Shown: positions 45,673 through 59,349 of the stretch, one piece after another | Position numbering within the stretch: the first letter of the stretch is position 1 | How the letters are laid out: every line of letters starts with the position of its first letter | Assembly (NCBI RefSeq): GCF_950295315.1 | Contig: NC_080175.1 | Coordinates: 82,959,566 to 83,023,565 of the forward strand | Reading direction: 5' to 3' | Length of the DNA stretch: 64,000 nucleotides | Source: Erinaceus europaeus | Taxonomy: Eukaryota; Chordata; Mammalia; Eulipotyphla; Erinaceidae | Program-made: the position numbers and the translations under genes | Notes under the pieces: generated by a model | Databases searched by the model: none | Told to the model about the DNA's origin: nothing | Seen by the model: the letters and a program-made list of their open reading frames with translations, nothing else

Positions 45673-48074
45673 ATACTGGACATACTTACAGTAGTAAAGG
45701 TTATGCCAGAGGGTCTGTTTCCTTAAGAAACTATGATAGCTTTCATAGACAGAAATAAGACTATATCAGAAATAGACTGAGGTCAGAAAGCCAGCTTGAT
45801 TTAAGTTCGGTAACTTCAAACAGAACTTGAGCTGCACTATGGAAATCATGCCAAAACTTGAACAAGAATAGAAATGTGTGATGAAACAAACAGGTCCAGA
45901 AATTGGTCTAATATAAATCTTTTGGTAATGATTCAAGCGCTAAATCCTTGAGGCCACAGCGGAATTAAAAAAAAAAAGTCACAATTCCCTGAGGACTATT
46001 CATGAAGCAAAAAGAGGTCTTAGCAGATCTGACCTTCAGGAGGGTTCACTTATTTTTTCTTTCTTTGTAGGAGAGGTTAATGGATTCAGTACAGTTGTTG
46101 CCACATGGATCCAGTCTCTCATACATCTGTGATAGGTGTCTGCAAAACACTCTGAGCTTTTTGTCTTTATGTTTATTTTCCATAGTAACACTAAGTATTT
46201 ATATTTTCAAAGAGAGAATGTGTTTCACATGAAACAGAGAGGGAGAGAGTGAAGTCAAAGAACTGCTCTGACACATGAAATTCAGAGAAGCAGGGACTTG
46301 AGGTATATACAGCTGGCACTCCGAGGACAGTTAAGCCATTTCCCCAGTCAGTCTCTTCATGGTTTTGTCTCCTGTCTGTCAGAAGATGAATAGTAATATA
46401 CACATAGGTATCTAACCCATGCTTCACAGCCATATTACTTCTTGGGATATGGTATTGACTGAAGCTTTAGGAATCCATTGCTTGAAATTAGTCAGCTAGA
46501 ACTTTATCCTGCTTTGGAAGTAAAGTAATGGAGATATGCATTTTTCTTTTCTAAAATTAGCAGCGAGCTCTCTAGCCATTGACCATGATCCAGATGCTAA
46601 TATTTAATATCAAATATCAGTATATCATTGCAATTTACTTTTGTCATGACAAAAAGCGAAACCAATTGGTTTGAATGGGTTGACTTACCCAATTTGGTTT
46701 GAATGGGTTGACTTACCTGAATCCTTTCTTTATAAAATTTTAATCTATTTCCTTATGTACTTTTTAAATATATACCCATATTCATGTTTTTTTCATTTTT
46801 TTTATTTAACCCAGTAAGTCACTAGTGGAGATAAACATGCATCTTTAGAGCAGAAATGCTTTATTTAAATTAACAATACATGCCTGTATTTTGTTTATCA
46901 TGTCTTCTCAGGATTGGAAAGTCAAATTCAGATTCTGAGTTTAGAAATCCAGAAAATAGATGACAAAACAGATTTAAGCACAACAGTTCCATGTGACATT
47001 CGTTCAGCAACATTAGTAGGGATTTAAAGGACTCTGTGAAATAATGACTGACAGGAGTTATTTGTGGAAATAGACTACAAATCTCTACGGTTATCTTCTA
47101 AGATTCATACAATCTTGGTATATATCTGGTATTTACATAGATAAAAATATTTCAGCTAACCTCTTTATATCTCCTTTATTTTTGAATGCTTATAATCACA
47201 GAAAGTATTCAGAAAATTCACATTTTAGTTTTTTTTAATTATATGATTATTTAATAAAACATTTTGGTATAATTTGGAAACATGACATGGTAAATCATAC
47301 AAGTGACAGTTATTTCTGGACACAGTCTAATTATATAAGATGAAATTTAAAGATGTTACTGAGCTTTGGTATATGGTAGTTCTGGCGATTAGAACTGGGA
47401 TGGTGGAAGCACAAAAGTCTTTTTACATAGGAAATATTGTGTCTTCCCAGTACCATATGATTTTGTTTCATAGGAATCTCAAAAGTACATTTGTAGGCCT
47501 GTTAACCTTCCTCAAGAAATCTTGTTCATTCAAAATAACCGAAATAATCATACAATTTGAATCAATCAAGTTGATGGCAACTTTATTTTTATCCTACCCA
47601 GCATTTGGAGTAATAATTTTTAATACTAATTTTCCTCATCGTTCATAACAAATGTCTCTGGAAATCTGGTTAGTGCTATGTCAAAAATGTATCCAGTAAT
47701 CAGATGTCATATTGTCAAGTTCTAATGAAACCTTCACCCTTGACCAAATCATCGTTACTTATTTCCTGGATTATTGCAAACACTTTTTAATCAGTTTCCC
47801 TATCTTTTTTTCTTCCTACAATGCATTATCAAGCTATTGGTAATTAGAATGATCTCAAAAAAAGAAATCAGATTAGGTTATTATCATTATTATTATTATT
47901 ATTATATAAACTCTCCAGAGGTTCCCCATCTTATTAAAAAAAAAAAAAGCCTTACCAAATATCTTAATGATCTACTCAATATGCATTTCACCCAGTCATC
48001 ATCCTCTCCTTACCTTTTAGATCTCTATCTCTATCTACTGCTCTATCTTCCTCCCTCTCTTTCTTTTCTAAAGA
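45673..48074. other. About 2.4 kb unique stretch
   Basis: Contains the 28-bp tandem duplication (46661-46717) and a TTA run at 47885-47905. A 102-codon frame at 47340-47648 has no recognisable domain, conserved start context or splice signals I can defend. Confidence 0.5.
46661..46717. repeat. 28-bp-period tandem duplication
   Basis: TTGGTTTGAATGGGTTGACT plus TACC occurs at 46666-46689 and 46694-46717, identical over 24 bp. Confidence 0.95.
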
Positions 48075-48206
48075 AATAGGCAAAAAGGCAGAGGGAGAGA
48101 CACAGGGAGACCACCACAGCACCAAAGCTTCTTTCAATACAGTGGGGTAAGTTAGACACAACCTGGGTCACACACATGGCAAAACCGCACATCATCCAAA
48201 TGAGCT

Positions 48207-48253
<47 letters not shown>
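48075..48253 (-). mobile_element. Old SINE-E, minus strand, with TC run
   Basis: CACCACAGCACCAAAGCTTC is the reversed GAAGCTTTGGTGCTGTGGTG; CCTGGGTCACACACATGGCA is the reversed centre. A CT run fills 48210-48253. Confidence 0.65.
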
Positions 48254-48255
<2 letters not shown>

Positions 48256-48889
48256 GTCATTTGTATTACCCTCTAGCCTTATCATACTCACCCACACTGA
48301 CTGCCATTTTGCTCTGAAAAAGAATTTCCAGATAGTCTTTCATTTTAGACAGTATGTTTACGGACTCTAAACAGCTCAAAAATAAATGAATAAAGTCTAT
48401 TATTTGGGAAATAATGAAAATTAAACACTAAATGGGTATATTAATGGACATACAAATAAGTGAATTTGCTATTAGATATATTTAATACTGTTAGTGAACT
48501 ATTCTACATGATTTTCTATGCTTTAAAAACACTAAATTTCCAGTAAGGAAAATAAAAATAGAGGCTCATTCTTTCAAACTCAAATGAGCGGCATCAGGTT
48601 TTAAAAAACACACATTTGGTAGAAACCAAAATTTTGACCTGACCCTTCAACTTTTAAAAGTTAATATCTGAAAGTCACACAACTCATTCAAATTTTCTCA
48701 TCTGCCACTAAGCCTCATCACTTATACAGCAAAGGATGTATATGTTTTGGCCTTAAACACACATGAACAAGAGCACTCTGTACAAATATTATCATTAGTC
48801 CAAGATAACAACACCCCAGGTTTTGCTCTAACTGCTATTGAAGTTGTTAACATTTCCTGTCAAACCCAACTTGATGACAAAGTCAACCA
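48254..48889. other. Unique stretch
   Basis: No element recognised. Confidence 0.5.
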
Positions 48890-49528
48890 CAATCACTGTC
48901 TATAAACACGTAGAGTGTGGGTGAACCAGGGAACCACCTCATCAGCTAGCTCCCTTCCCTCCAAGCCCTTTGCCCCAGACAGGGAGGAAGGGAAGGTGGA
49001 TGGAGAAGAAGCTGGAGGGTGAACAAGAAAGTCAACCTTCACCCTGCAGGCAGTGAAGCCTCTATCCTCAGCCAAGGCCCTGCCTCCCAACCCAGTCCTT
49101 CCCACCAAACCCTGAAATTTAGCAGCCTTTGAAACACTCTTTTCCAATGGAATTTTCCAAGAGAGACTAAGAAAGTGGTGGTAAGATTCACAAAGTTTGA
49201 GCCCTTGACATTTCTATTCAAGCCCTGCCAGACAAAATGCTGTTTACAGGCTGCATCCTGGAATCAAAGTACCGTTTAAAGTTTGTAAAACTGAGCAGCT
49301 CTCGACAGTTTGGGGTTTTAATTAAACATTTATTTTCTTTATGTTGCAATTTCTTTATGTAGAAATATCTGCAGAGTGGATGTTTTAGTTAAGCCACAGA
49401 CCAGGGTCAGCTTCAGCTCCAGCTGCTTGGGTGTTTTTACCTCACTTGTAAGAAATGTTTTGCATTTCCTGGATCATTTGAATTTCAAATTGTCAAAGGA
49501 TGAAGCTGAACCTAAAAACAGGGCCAAG
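48890..49528. other. GC-richer unique block, possible regulatory element
   Basis: Clearly richer in G+C than its surroundings, with no SINE or L1 similarity. It contains a kB-like palindrome GGAATTTTCC (about 49149-49158), CTTTGA (TCF/LEF-type core) near 49130 and little CpG. It ends where an L1 has inserted. Could be a conserved non-coding element or an unrecognised old repeat. Confidence 0.35.
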
Positions 49529-51535
49529 GAATTAAAGGGATACAGATTGGAAGAGAAGAAGTCAAACTCTCCCTATTTGCAGATGACATGATAGTATACA
49601 CAGAAAAACCTAAGGAATCCAGCAAGAAGCTTTTGGAAATCATCAGGCAATACAGTAAGGAGTCAGGCTACAAAATTAACATTCAAAAGTCAGTGGCATT
49701 CCTCTATGCAAACACTAAGCTAGAAGAAATTGAAATCCAGAAAGCAATTCATTTTACTATAGCAACAAAACAATAAAATATCTAGGAGTGAACCTGACCA
49801 AAGAAGTGAAAGACCTGTATACTGAAAAATTATGAGTCACTACTCAAGGAAATTGAAAAAGACACAAAGAAGTGGAAAGATATTCCATGTTCATGGGTTG
49901 GTAGAATTAACATCATCAAAATGAATATACTACCCAGAGCCATCTACAAATTTAATGCTCTCCCCATCAAAATCCCAAGCACATTTTTTAGGAGAATAGA
50001 ACAAATGCTACAAATGTTTATCTGGAACCAGAAAAGACCTAGAATTGCCAAAACAATCTTGAGAATAAAGAACAGAACCGGAAGCATCACACTCCCAGAT
50101 CTCAAATTGTATTAGAGGGCCATTGTCATCAAAACTGCTTGGTACTGGAACATGAATAGACACACTGACCAGTGGAATAGAATTGAGAGCCCAGAAGTGA
50201 GCCCCCACACCTATGGACACCTAATCTTTGACAAAGGGGCTCAGACTATTCAATGGGGAAAGCAGAGTCTCTTCAACAAATGGTGTTGGAAAAAACAGGT
50301 TGAGACATGCAGAAGAATGAAACTGAACCACTATATTTCACCAAATACAAAAGTAAATTCCAAGTGGATCAAGGACTTGGATGTTAGACCACAAAGTATC
50401 AGATACTTAGAAGAAAATATTGGCAAAACTCTTTTCCGCATAAATTTTAAAGACATCTTCAATGAAACGAATCCAACAAAGAAGACTAAGGCAAGTATAA
50501 ATCTATGGGACTACATCAAATAAAAAGCTTCTTCACAGCAAAAGAAACCACTACCCAAACCAAGAGACCCCTCACAGAATGGGAGAAGATCTTTACATGC
50601 CATACATCAGATAAGAGTTTAATAACCAACATATATAAAGAGCTTGACAAACTCAACAAGACAACAAATAACCCCATCCAAAAATGGTGGGAGGACATGG
50701 ACGGAATATTCACCACAGCAGAGATCCAAAAGGCCAAGAAACACATGAAAAATTGCTCTCAGTCTCTGATTGTCAGAGAAATGCAAATAAAGACAACAAT
50801 GAGATACCACTTCACTCCTGTGAGAATGTCATACATCAGAAAAGGTAACAGCAGCAAATGCTGGGGAGGGTGTGGGGTCAAAGGAACCCTCCTACACTGA
50901 TGGTGGGAATGTCAATTGGTCCAACCTCTGTGAAGAACAGTCTGGAGAACTCTCAGAAGGCTAGAAATGGACCTACCCTATGATCCTGCAATTCCTCTCC
51001 TGGGGATATATCCTAAGGAACCCAATATATCCATCCAAAATGATCTGTGTACACATATGTTCTTGGCAGCACAATTTGTAATAGCCAAAACCTGGAAGTA
51101 ACCCAGGTGTCCAACAACAGATGAGTGGCTGAGCAAGTTGTGGTATATATACACAATGGAATACTACTCAGCTGTAAAAAATGGTGACTTCACCATTTTC
51201 AGCCGATCTTGGATGGACCTTGAAAAAATCATGTTGAGTGAAATAAGTCAGAAACAGAAGGATGAATATGGGATGATCTCACTCTCAGGCCGAAGTTGAA
51301 AAACAAGATCAGAAAAGAAAACACAAGTAGAACCTGAAAAGGAATTGGCGTATCTCACCAAAGTAAAAGACTCTGGGATGGGTGGGTGGGGAGAATACAG
51401 GTCCAAGAAGGATTCAGAGGACCTGGTGGGGGTTGTGTTGTTATATGGGAAACTGGGGAATGTTATGCATGTACAAACTATTGTATTTACTGTTGAATGT
51501 AAAACATTAATTCCCCAATAAAAGAAAAAAGAGAG
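49529..51535 (+). mobile_element. 5'-truncated L1, type A 3' end
   Basis: A 2-kb L1 from the reverse transcriptase domain to CATTAATTCCCCAATAAAAG and an A-rich tail. The guanine-rich run GGGATGGGTGGGTGGGG lies at 51375-51391. No clear TSD; AAACAGGGCC / AAACAAGCC on the two sides is a weak candidate. Confidence 0.93.
49531..51299 (+). pseudogene. L1 ORF2 C-terminal half, broken
   Basis: Begins just before the catalytic motif FADD (49576-49587) and continues with [40 protein letters not shown] and the Cys-rich CWGGCGVKGTLLH, to a stop at 51297-51299. Frameshifts near 49560, 49770-49835 and 50505, plus several stops (for example 50113 and after GTLLH), break it. It belongs to a different ORF2 lineage from the 33-kb and 52-kb copies, consistent with its different 3'UTR. 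Confidence 0.93.
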
Positions 51536-51539
51536 AAAA

Positions 51540-51855
51540 AAATGTAAACAAGCCTTGGGGGTGAAGACACTGTAAAATGGCATGTGTCCTGAGGCTGCAG
51601 CGCACATGTGCATGCCATCTCTGCACACACCCAGCAGGTGCGCCTGTCCAGTAGTCCTCTCAGCAAATGCAGTCTCCATGGGGATGTTCACTGGAGGTCA
51701 ACTCAGAGACTGCTCTTGAGGAAAATGCACAGGGGCTCCAGCAAAGAGTCCCCAAAGCATCCTGAGGCATTTGGATAACAGGTTGCCCAACACATAGTTC
51801 AGCAGCAGCATATCTCTTGCTACCTAAAGTGTCTAGTTAAAAAATAACTGGTCAC
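51540..51855. other. GC-richer unique block, continuation of 48890-49528
   Basis: Composition resembles the block before the L1. Contains TGTAAACA (forkhead-type core) at 51542-51549 and a dense run of CACATGTGCATGCC-like sequence. The L1 at 49529-51535 probably split one original block. Confidence 0.35.
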
Positions 51856-52288
51856 AACTTAGATTCACCTGCATATTAGAAATCAGGCTCAGGGAAAAAC
51901 TAGTATAGTCATGGCCCACTGGAATATAACTAAAATAGGCCTCTTAGCTATCCTCAAAATGGAGACCCCAAATGTTCATCTGCAATATTCCAGCCTTTAG
52001 GTTCATGATTAGTCAACAATTTGTTTGGCTTTATGTTAACTCTTTTTCAGCCACCAGGTTCCAGATGTTACTATGACGCCAACCTGACTTTCCTGGGCAG
52101 ACAACCATGCCAATGTGTCTTAGAACTCCATATCCCAAGATCCCTGCCCCACTAGGGAAAGAGAGAGACAGGCTGGGAGTGTGGATCGACCTGCCAATGC
52201 CCATGTTCAGCAGAGAAGCAGTTACAGTAGCCAGACCTTCTAGCTTCTGCACCCCATAATGACCCTGGGTCTATAGTCTCACAGGGTT
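51856..52288 (+). mobile_element. Older L1 type-B 3'UTR, lacking its end
   Basis: TTAGATTCACCTGCATATTA, AAATGGAGACCCCAAATGTT, GCCAATGTGTCTTAGAACTC and CCCCACTAGGGAAAGAGAGA match 1990-2178 and 62810-63250. It stops at CACAGGGTTAA, about 100 bp short of the normal end, where the next L1 begins. Confidence 0.85.
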
Positions 52289-52290
52289 AA

Positions 52291-54536
<2,246 letters not shown>

Positions 54537-54648
54537 GAAAGAAGATCTGAAAGGGAAACTAAAAGCAGGACCTGACCAAATTGTATGTAAGGTACCAAAG
54601 TAAAAACCCTGTGGTGAGGGGTAGACATGCGGCTTCCTGGGCCGGAGC

Positions 54649-54672
54649 GGGATGGTGGGTGGGTGGGATGGG
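54649..54672 (+). other. G-quadruplex-type motif in L1 3'UTR
   Basis: Four or more G-triplets with short loops (GGGATGGTGGGTGGGTGGGA). Matching motifs sit at the same place in the other L1s: 34363-34393 (minus), 3845-3863 and 51375-51391. Confidence 0.85.
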
Positions 54673-55904
54673 ACACAGTCTTTTAGTGGTGGGAATGGTG
54701 TTTATGTACACTCATAGTAAAATGTAGTCATATAAATCACTAGTTAATTAATATGAGACGGGAAAAATTAATTGTATGTCTCGAAGTTTTTAAAACACAG
54801 ACTGAGTCTTTTTAATATATAGGCTGTGTATTTGATATGCGGACTCTCTCAAAAGCCTAGACCAAGTAGGTCAGAAGCAACCAATAGCACAGCTATATAC
54901 AAGATACTGGGTACTGTACAGCAAACCATAACAAAAGGACTTTTCAAAGTTAACCCAATTACCAAATAATGTGATGATAACATTAACTATCCATCGTCTT
55001 TTTTAAACCCTAAGACAGCAGGAACCTCACATCTCCACTATAGAGCCTGTATTTCTCCCAATCCTAGAACCTTAGGATAGGGCCCACTTTCCCACATGCC
55101 TCTCCCAATCCATATCAAATAATATTGCATCTGCCAATTGCAACCTAATCTACGCAACGATTGTCACCTCAACATGCTTCACTTCAGACTGTGTCCAGAG
55201 ACTTCAGGTGTGGAATGACAACCCTTCAGCTTCATTACTCGGGTGAGACCTTTCCTTTCATAGTATTCTCATATCCATCCCAGGTGGTTCACTTTCTAAC
55301 AAAGTCCCAAAACCTAGATATAGACTAGGTTCTGTGAGAGAGAGCATACGTTCACACGTATCCATAAACTAGTGGAAAATATATACCTGAAAGCAGTACA
55401 CTGGAGTTTGCAGTGAGTACCTCCCAACACTTCTTCTCCACTATTCCAACCTTTGGGTTCACATTTTGTTTGGCTTTGTATGTTAACTCTCTTTTCAGTC
55501 ACCAGGTTCCAGATGCCACCAGGATGCCGGCCAGGCTTCCCTGGACTGAAGACCCCACCAATGTGTCCTGGAGCTCAGCTTCCCCAGAGACACACCCCAC
55601 TAGGGAAAGAGAGAGGCAGACTGGGAGTATGGACCGTCCAGTCAACGTCCATGTTCAGCGGGGAAGCAATTACAGAAGCCAGACCTTCTACCTTCTGCAA
55701 CCCACAATGACCCTGGATCCATACTCCCAGAGGGATAGATAATGGGAAAGCTATCAGGGGAGGGCATGGAATATGGAGATTGGTTATCGGGAATTGCATG
55801 GAGTTGTACCCCTCCTATCCTATGGTTTTGTTAATTAATCCTTTCTTAAATAAAAAATAAATAAATAAACAAACAACAGAAAAGAAATGTAGTATTTATC
55901 CATA

Positions 55905-56015
55905 TTCTAAGTTGGAGGTGAGAGTGTTCTGCAGACATATAAGGGGGATGTGAGAAATCTCATCTAATATGTCAACAACCTTACTGTAAACCATTAGCCT
56001 CCCCAATAAGATGAT
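55905..56015 (+). mobile_element. L1 type-C 3' end fragment
   Basis: GTGAGAGTGTTCTGCAGACA, GTCAACAACCTTACTGTAAA and CCATTAGCCTCCCCAATAAG fit the type-C terminus. It probably formed part of the DNA into which the 52-kb L1 inserted. Confidence 0.65.
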
Positions 56016-56539
56016 AAATAAGTAAATAGTGTTTGCATAGACTAGTAGGATGTTAAGTATTGTATGGTTAAGTATAGACAATCTGAATTAAATGTAAATG
56101 TAGCAGAGGGTCATTATCTGTGTTATTATACCACTGAATATTTCTTAGACAGCATGTCCTTCACTTTTATAAAAGATCCAGATAAAATTGATTTTTGCAT
56201 TATTTCACTTCACAATGATTCCACACAGAGATGATTTGTTTACAATTCATTCCTAGGAAACTATTTAGTAATGGAGCTGAGTGGATTGCTCACAAGCAGA
56301 GCACGGAGACGATGCCAAGGTCAGTCAGAATCAAGATTAAGTTCTTTTGATCTAGAGAGCAATGCTAATTTGGAAGTAAAATCAGTATTCAAATTCATCA
56401 ATGTGAATGATGTCTCTTAAATAATTTTATATGAAACTTTTACTGATATACGACATTCATCCAGAGAGGTACAAGGTTATGTGTCAGACTCAATAATTTT
56501 ACATAAAATAAATACCCCCATGAAAGCACCCAAAATAAG
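56016..56539. other. Unique stretch
   Basis: Nothing recognised. Confidence 0.5.
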
Positions 56540-56695
56540 GGGGCCCTCAAAATAGGCTAGGGAAACACTCAAGTCAAAGAGTGCTGACCCCGTTTCAAGC
56601 CCGGCCCCCGCCACATTAAAAGAAAGCTTTGGTGCTGTGGTCTCTCTCTTCCTTTTTACTTCTCTGTCTCTATTTAAAAAAATAAGTAAGTAAAG
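56540..56695 (+). mobile_element. SINE-E
   Basis: GTTTCAAGCCCGGCCCCCGC, AAAGAAAGCTTTGGTGCTGT, TCTCTGTCTCTATTTAAAAA. Confidence 0.8.
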
Positions 56696-56850
56696 AAAAA
56701 AATACAAGCAAAAAGTTCTCACATCAAGAAATATCTCCTTGATAACTAAATCTCTCTGTACTACATCTCAGTCTGTATTGCTGGTTCAGAGTTAAACAAT
56801 ATTATTCCTATTAGCATACTTGAATATTTTCAAAAATTGTACTCCTTCAG

Positions 56851-57060
56851 GGATGGGAGAAGACCCAGTGGAAGGCAAGTAACATCAAGGGTGAGCACCT
56901 GGATTCAAGTCCCTGTCCTCTACCTGCAAGGGATTAGCTCCATTAAATGGTTAAGCAGTGCTATAGGCATCTCTCTTCCTATCTTTCTCCCTCTCTAACT
57001 CTCCCCTAATAGCAAGAAAAAAAAGACCACTGGGAATGGTTGAATCTTACAGGCACCCAT
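56851..57060 (+). mobile_element. Diverged SINE-A/C
   Basis: GGGATGGGAGAAGACCCAGT head, GGATTCAAGTCCCTGTCCTC, TTAAGCAGTGCTATAGGCAT and a pyrimidine block. Confidence 0.7.
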
Positions 57061-58178
57061 AGAGCTGGTAGCCAAATTAATTAATTAGCTGCTGAATTAA
57101 CTAATTTAAAAATCATACTCTTCTAGTATAGTCATTTTTATCTTGTCTCTTTCACTCAAAGACATTTTTGTGTTATATCTTTATATTGCTGCTTTAGCAA
57201 GAGTGCCTTCTTACCAGTGCTTTTAAGTGATCATTTTTCTACCTCTATAATGTTTTATGAATAATAGTTTATTCATCTATTGTATTATATATGTATATTT
57301 GTGTTCTTTCTCATTTTGATTATTTGAACGGTGTTTTCAAGAGCCTTTTCTCTATGCATTTTATGAATAAACAAACACATCTGTGTTGGTATCCTTAAAA
57401 GTGAAATGTTGCTAATAGATTATGATAACAACAGTGGGTTATCCCAGGAAACCTGTACCATATGGAAGGCCTTTATACTGATGGAACACCCAACTATATT
57501 TTCAAAACTTTTCAGAGACTTTGAGTATACACAGCTTGAGTGTGACTCAAGGCCAAATAGGATCTTGTCCAAATCCTAGCAAAAGACTGGATTTGAACCA
57601 GAACCAGAACCACCTCCAGGTGGCAGGGTATAAAGGCAGCCTTATGTAAGAAACCTTCTTGCTAAGATATTTGACATTTTGTCAGAAATCTCAGTATAAG
57701 AAACAACATAGAGGATATAAAAGGCAGAATGAAAGAAATTTATGTTTCTCAACTCTAGGAAAAGAAAATCGACTAAGTTACTAAATCACTTGAGCCATCA
57801 GGCCTAGCTCAAGATAGAAACTTGAAAAGATTAAGGCTAGAAACTTGAAAAGGTTAATACATTTTATTCACAATTGTTAAAGACATGTTGATTGACGATT
57901 AATATGTCACAATCAAAGTCATTATTTCATGAATAGAGAGCTAATACCGGGGAAGAACTTTCTATCAGGAAAAAAAGGCTGAAAGATAGTTTAAGGTACC
58001 GTATTCAGGCTCTAAAAACTGTGTTTTCATTTATAACTACACATACATATACACCAAAACAAAATTCTTCAACATAATGAAGTATATTACTTGCTCATTT
58101 ATTTTTTGTGTGTTGTATTGGTTTGTACTTTGCAAATACTAGTAAAACTGAGCAAGCTACTATTCCTGGGTTAATAAA
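57061..58178. other. Unique stretch
   Basis: A 20-bp unit AGAAACTTGAAAAG(A/G)TTA is tandemly repeated near 57817-57857. No gene recognised. Confidence 0.5.
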
Positions 58179-58283
58179 ATCTGCATCATGTGGTCACAAA
58201 CAAGCTTCAAAGATGTTAGGATAATAAATAGTAACTATTATATTAACATCTTTGAAGCTTGTTTGTGACCACGTGACGCAGAT
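58179..58283. repeat. Long hairpin: 39-bp arms, 27-nt centre
   Basis: Arms 58179-58217 and 58245-58283 pair at 37 of 39 positions. Both mismatches are CpG on the right and CA or TG on the left (58185, 58189). The centre can pair further with one bulge. Confidence 0.93.
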
Positions 58284-58294
58284 CATTCTAGACA

Positions 58295-58365
58295 GATCCA
58301 AAGGTCTGCCACGTGCTGCTGTGCGCTTACCCTAGAGCACCACCGCCCAACCCCCTCATACTTAT
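58295..58365 (-). mobile_element. SINE head only, minus strand
   Basis: TGTGCGCTTACCCTAGAGCA and CCACCGCCCAACCCCC are a reversed SINE head. No body follows on the expected side; the hairpin occupies that place. Confidence 0.6.
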
Positions 58366-58394
58366 TTTCTTAACTTACAAAGGAACAGATGGTG

Positions 58395-58510
58395 TTAAGT
58401 TTTTAGTTGGGCATGAGAGTGTTTTGCAGACTCCTATCACAGGGTGATGAGAGATTGTATGCATGTGCCAATGAATGTAATCCATTAAGTCCCTGATAAA
58501 GAGTCTGGAA
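58395..58510 (+). mobile_element. Old L1 type-C 3' end
   Basis: GAGAGTGTTTTGCAGACTCC, GGGTGATGAGAGATTGTATG and AATGTAATCCATTAAGTCCC resemble the type-C terminus, diverged. Confidence 0.5.
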
Positions 58511-58751
58511 AAAGCAGTATGAAACATTTAAAGAAGGTATGATCCTTGCACAAGGGCATGCTAAGTTATATCATCCTAATATCAGTAATGTGCTACCAGA
58601 GTGGGTATATCAGATGGATATTTTAATAAAAACTGATTATAACAACATTCATAGTAAAAACACAAGTTAACTTTTCCATTAACCATAAATATATATTTGC
58701 CAGTATGTAACAGAATCTACCTGACACTTGACTATGATTGAAGAAAAGCTT

Positions 58752-58957
58752 TTTTCAATATTTTATTTATTTACTTACTTTGGATAGAGACAGAGGAATT
58801 GAAAGGGGGCAGAAAAATAGAGAGGGAGAAAGAGAAAAATTGTTTAACCTCTGGTGAATTGCAGGGTAAACAAGGTAGGTGGGGACCAGGGTTTTGAGCC
58901 AGCATCCTTGAGCACTGTAGTGTACGTGCTTAATTAGGTATACCACCACCTGGCCCT
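58752..58957 (-). mobile_element. SINE-A, minus strand
   Basis: TTTATTTACTTACTTTGGAT, GGTGGGGACCAGGGTTTTGA and the reversed head ACCACCACCTGGCCCTG. AAGCTTTTTT occurs on both sides, a likely TSD core. Confidence 0.88.
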
Positions 58958-59349
58958 GAACAGAAGCTTTTTTAAAGAAGATAAACACGATCATCAGCAT
59001 AGGAGAAAAGTTTTACCAGTAACAAAACAAAACAGATATATTGGCAATGAGCTCATTGTAATAGCTGAGAAAATCAGACAAATAGATTCTCTTTTTAATC
59101 ACCTGACTAGCCAAACTTTGTACTACCTAAGACATTAGACTTTATTTATCTCATTTGTCTTAAAAAAAAATGAACAGGAATTGATTCGCCTCGCCACCAC
59201 GAGCTCTGTTCATGAGCCATCTCCCTGGCTTCGCTGAGTGAGTAGCAGCCCAGGCTGGCTCAGGTCACGTTCTCTCCAACCCAGAGAGCACGCACCCAGG
59301 AAGAGGCACCCCATGCTAGCGCGGCAATTTCCATCTAGAATGTTCTCAT
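58958..59349. other. Unassigned sequence with CpG-rich patch
   Basis: AT-rich to about 59180, then a GC/CpG patch 59185-59330 (CGCCTCGCCACCACGAGCTC, CATGCTAGCGCGGCAATTTC) just before an L1 3'UTR. I do not recognise it; it may be the 5' part of that L1 copy. Confidence 0.4.

Noticed and set aside
47340..47648. 102-codon frame as a gene
   Set aside because: No recognisable domain, AT-rich composition like its flanks, and no conserved context visible.
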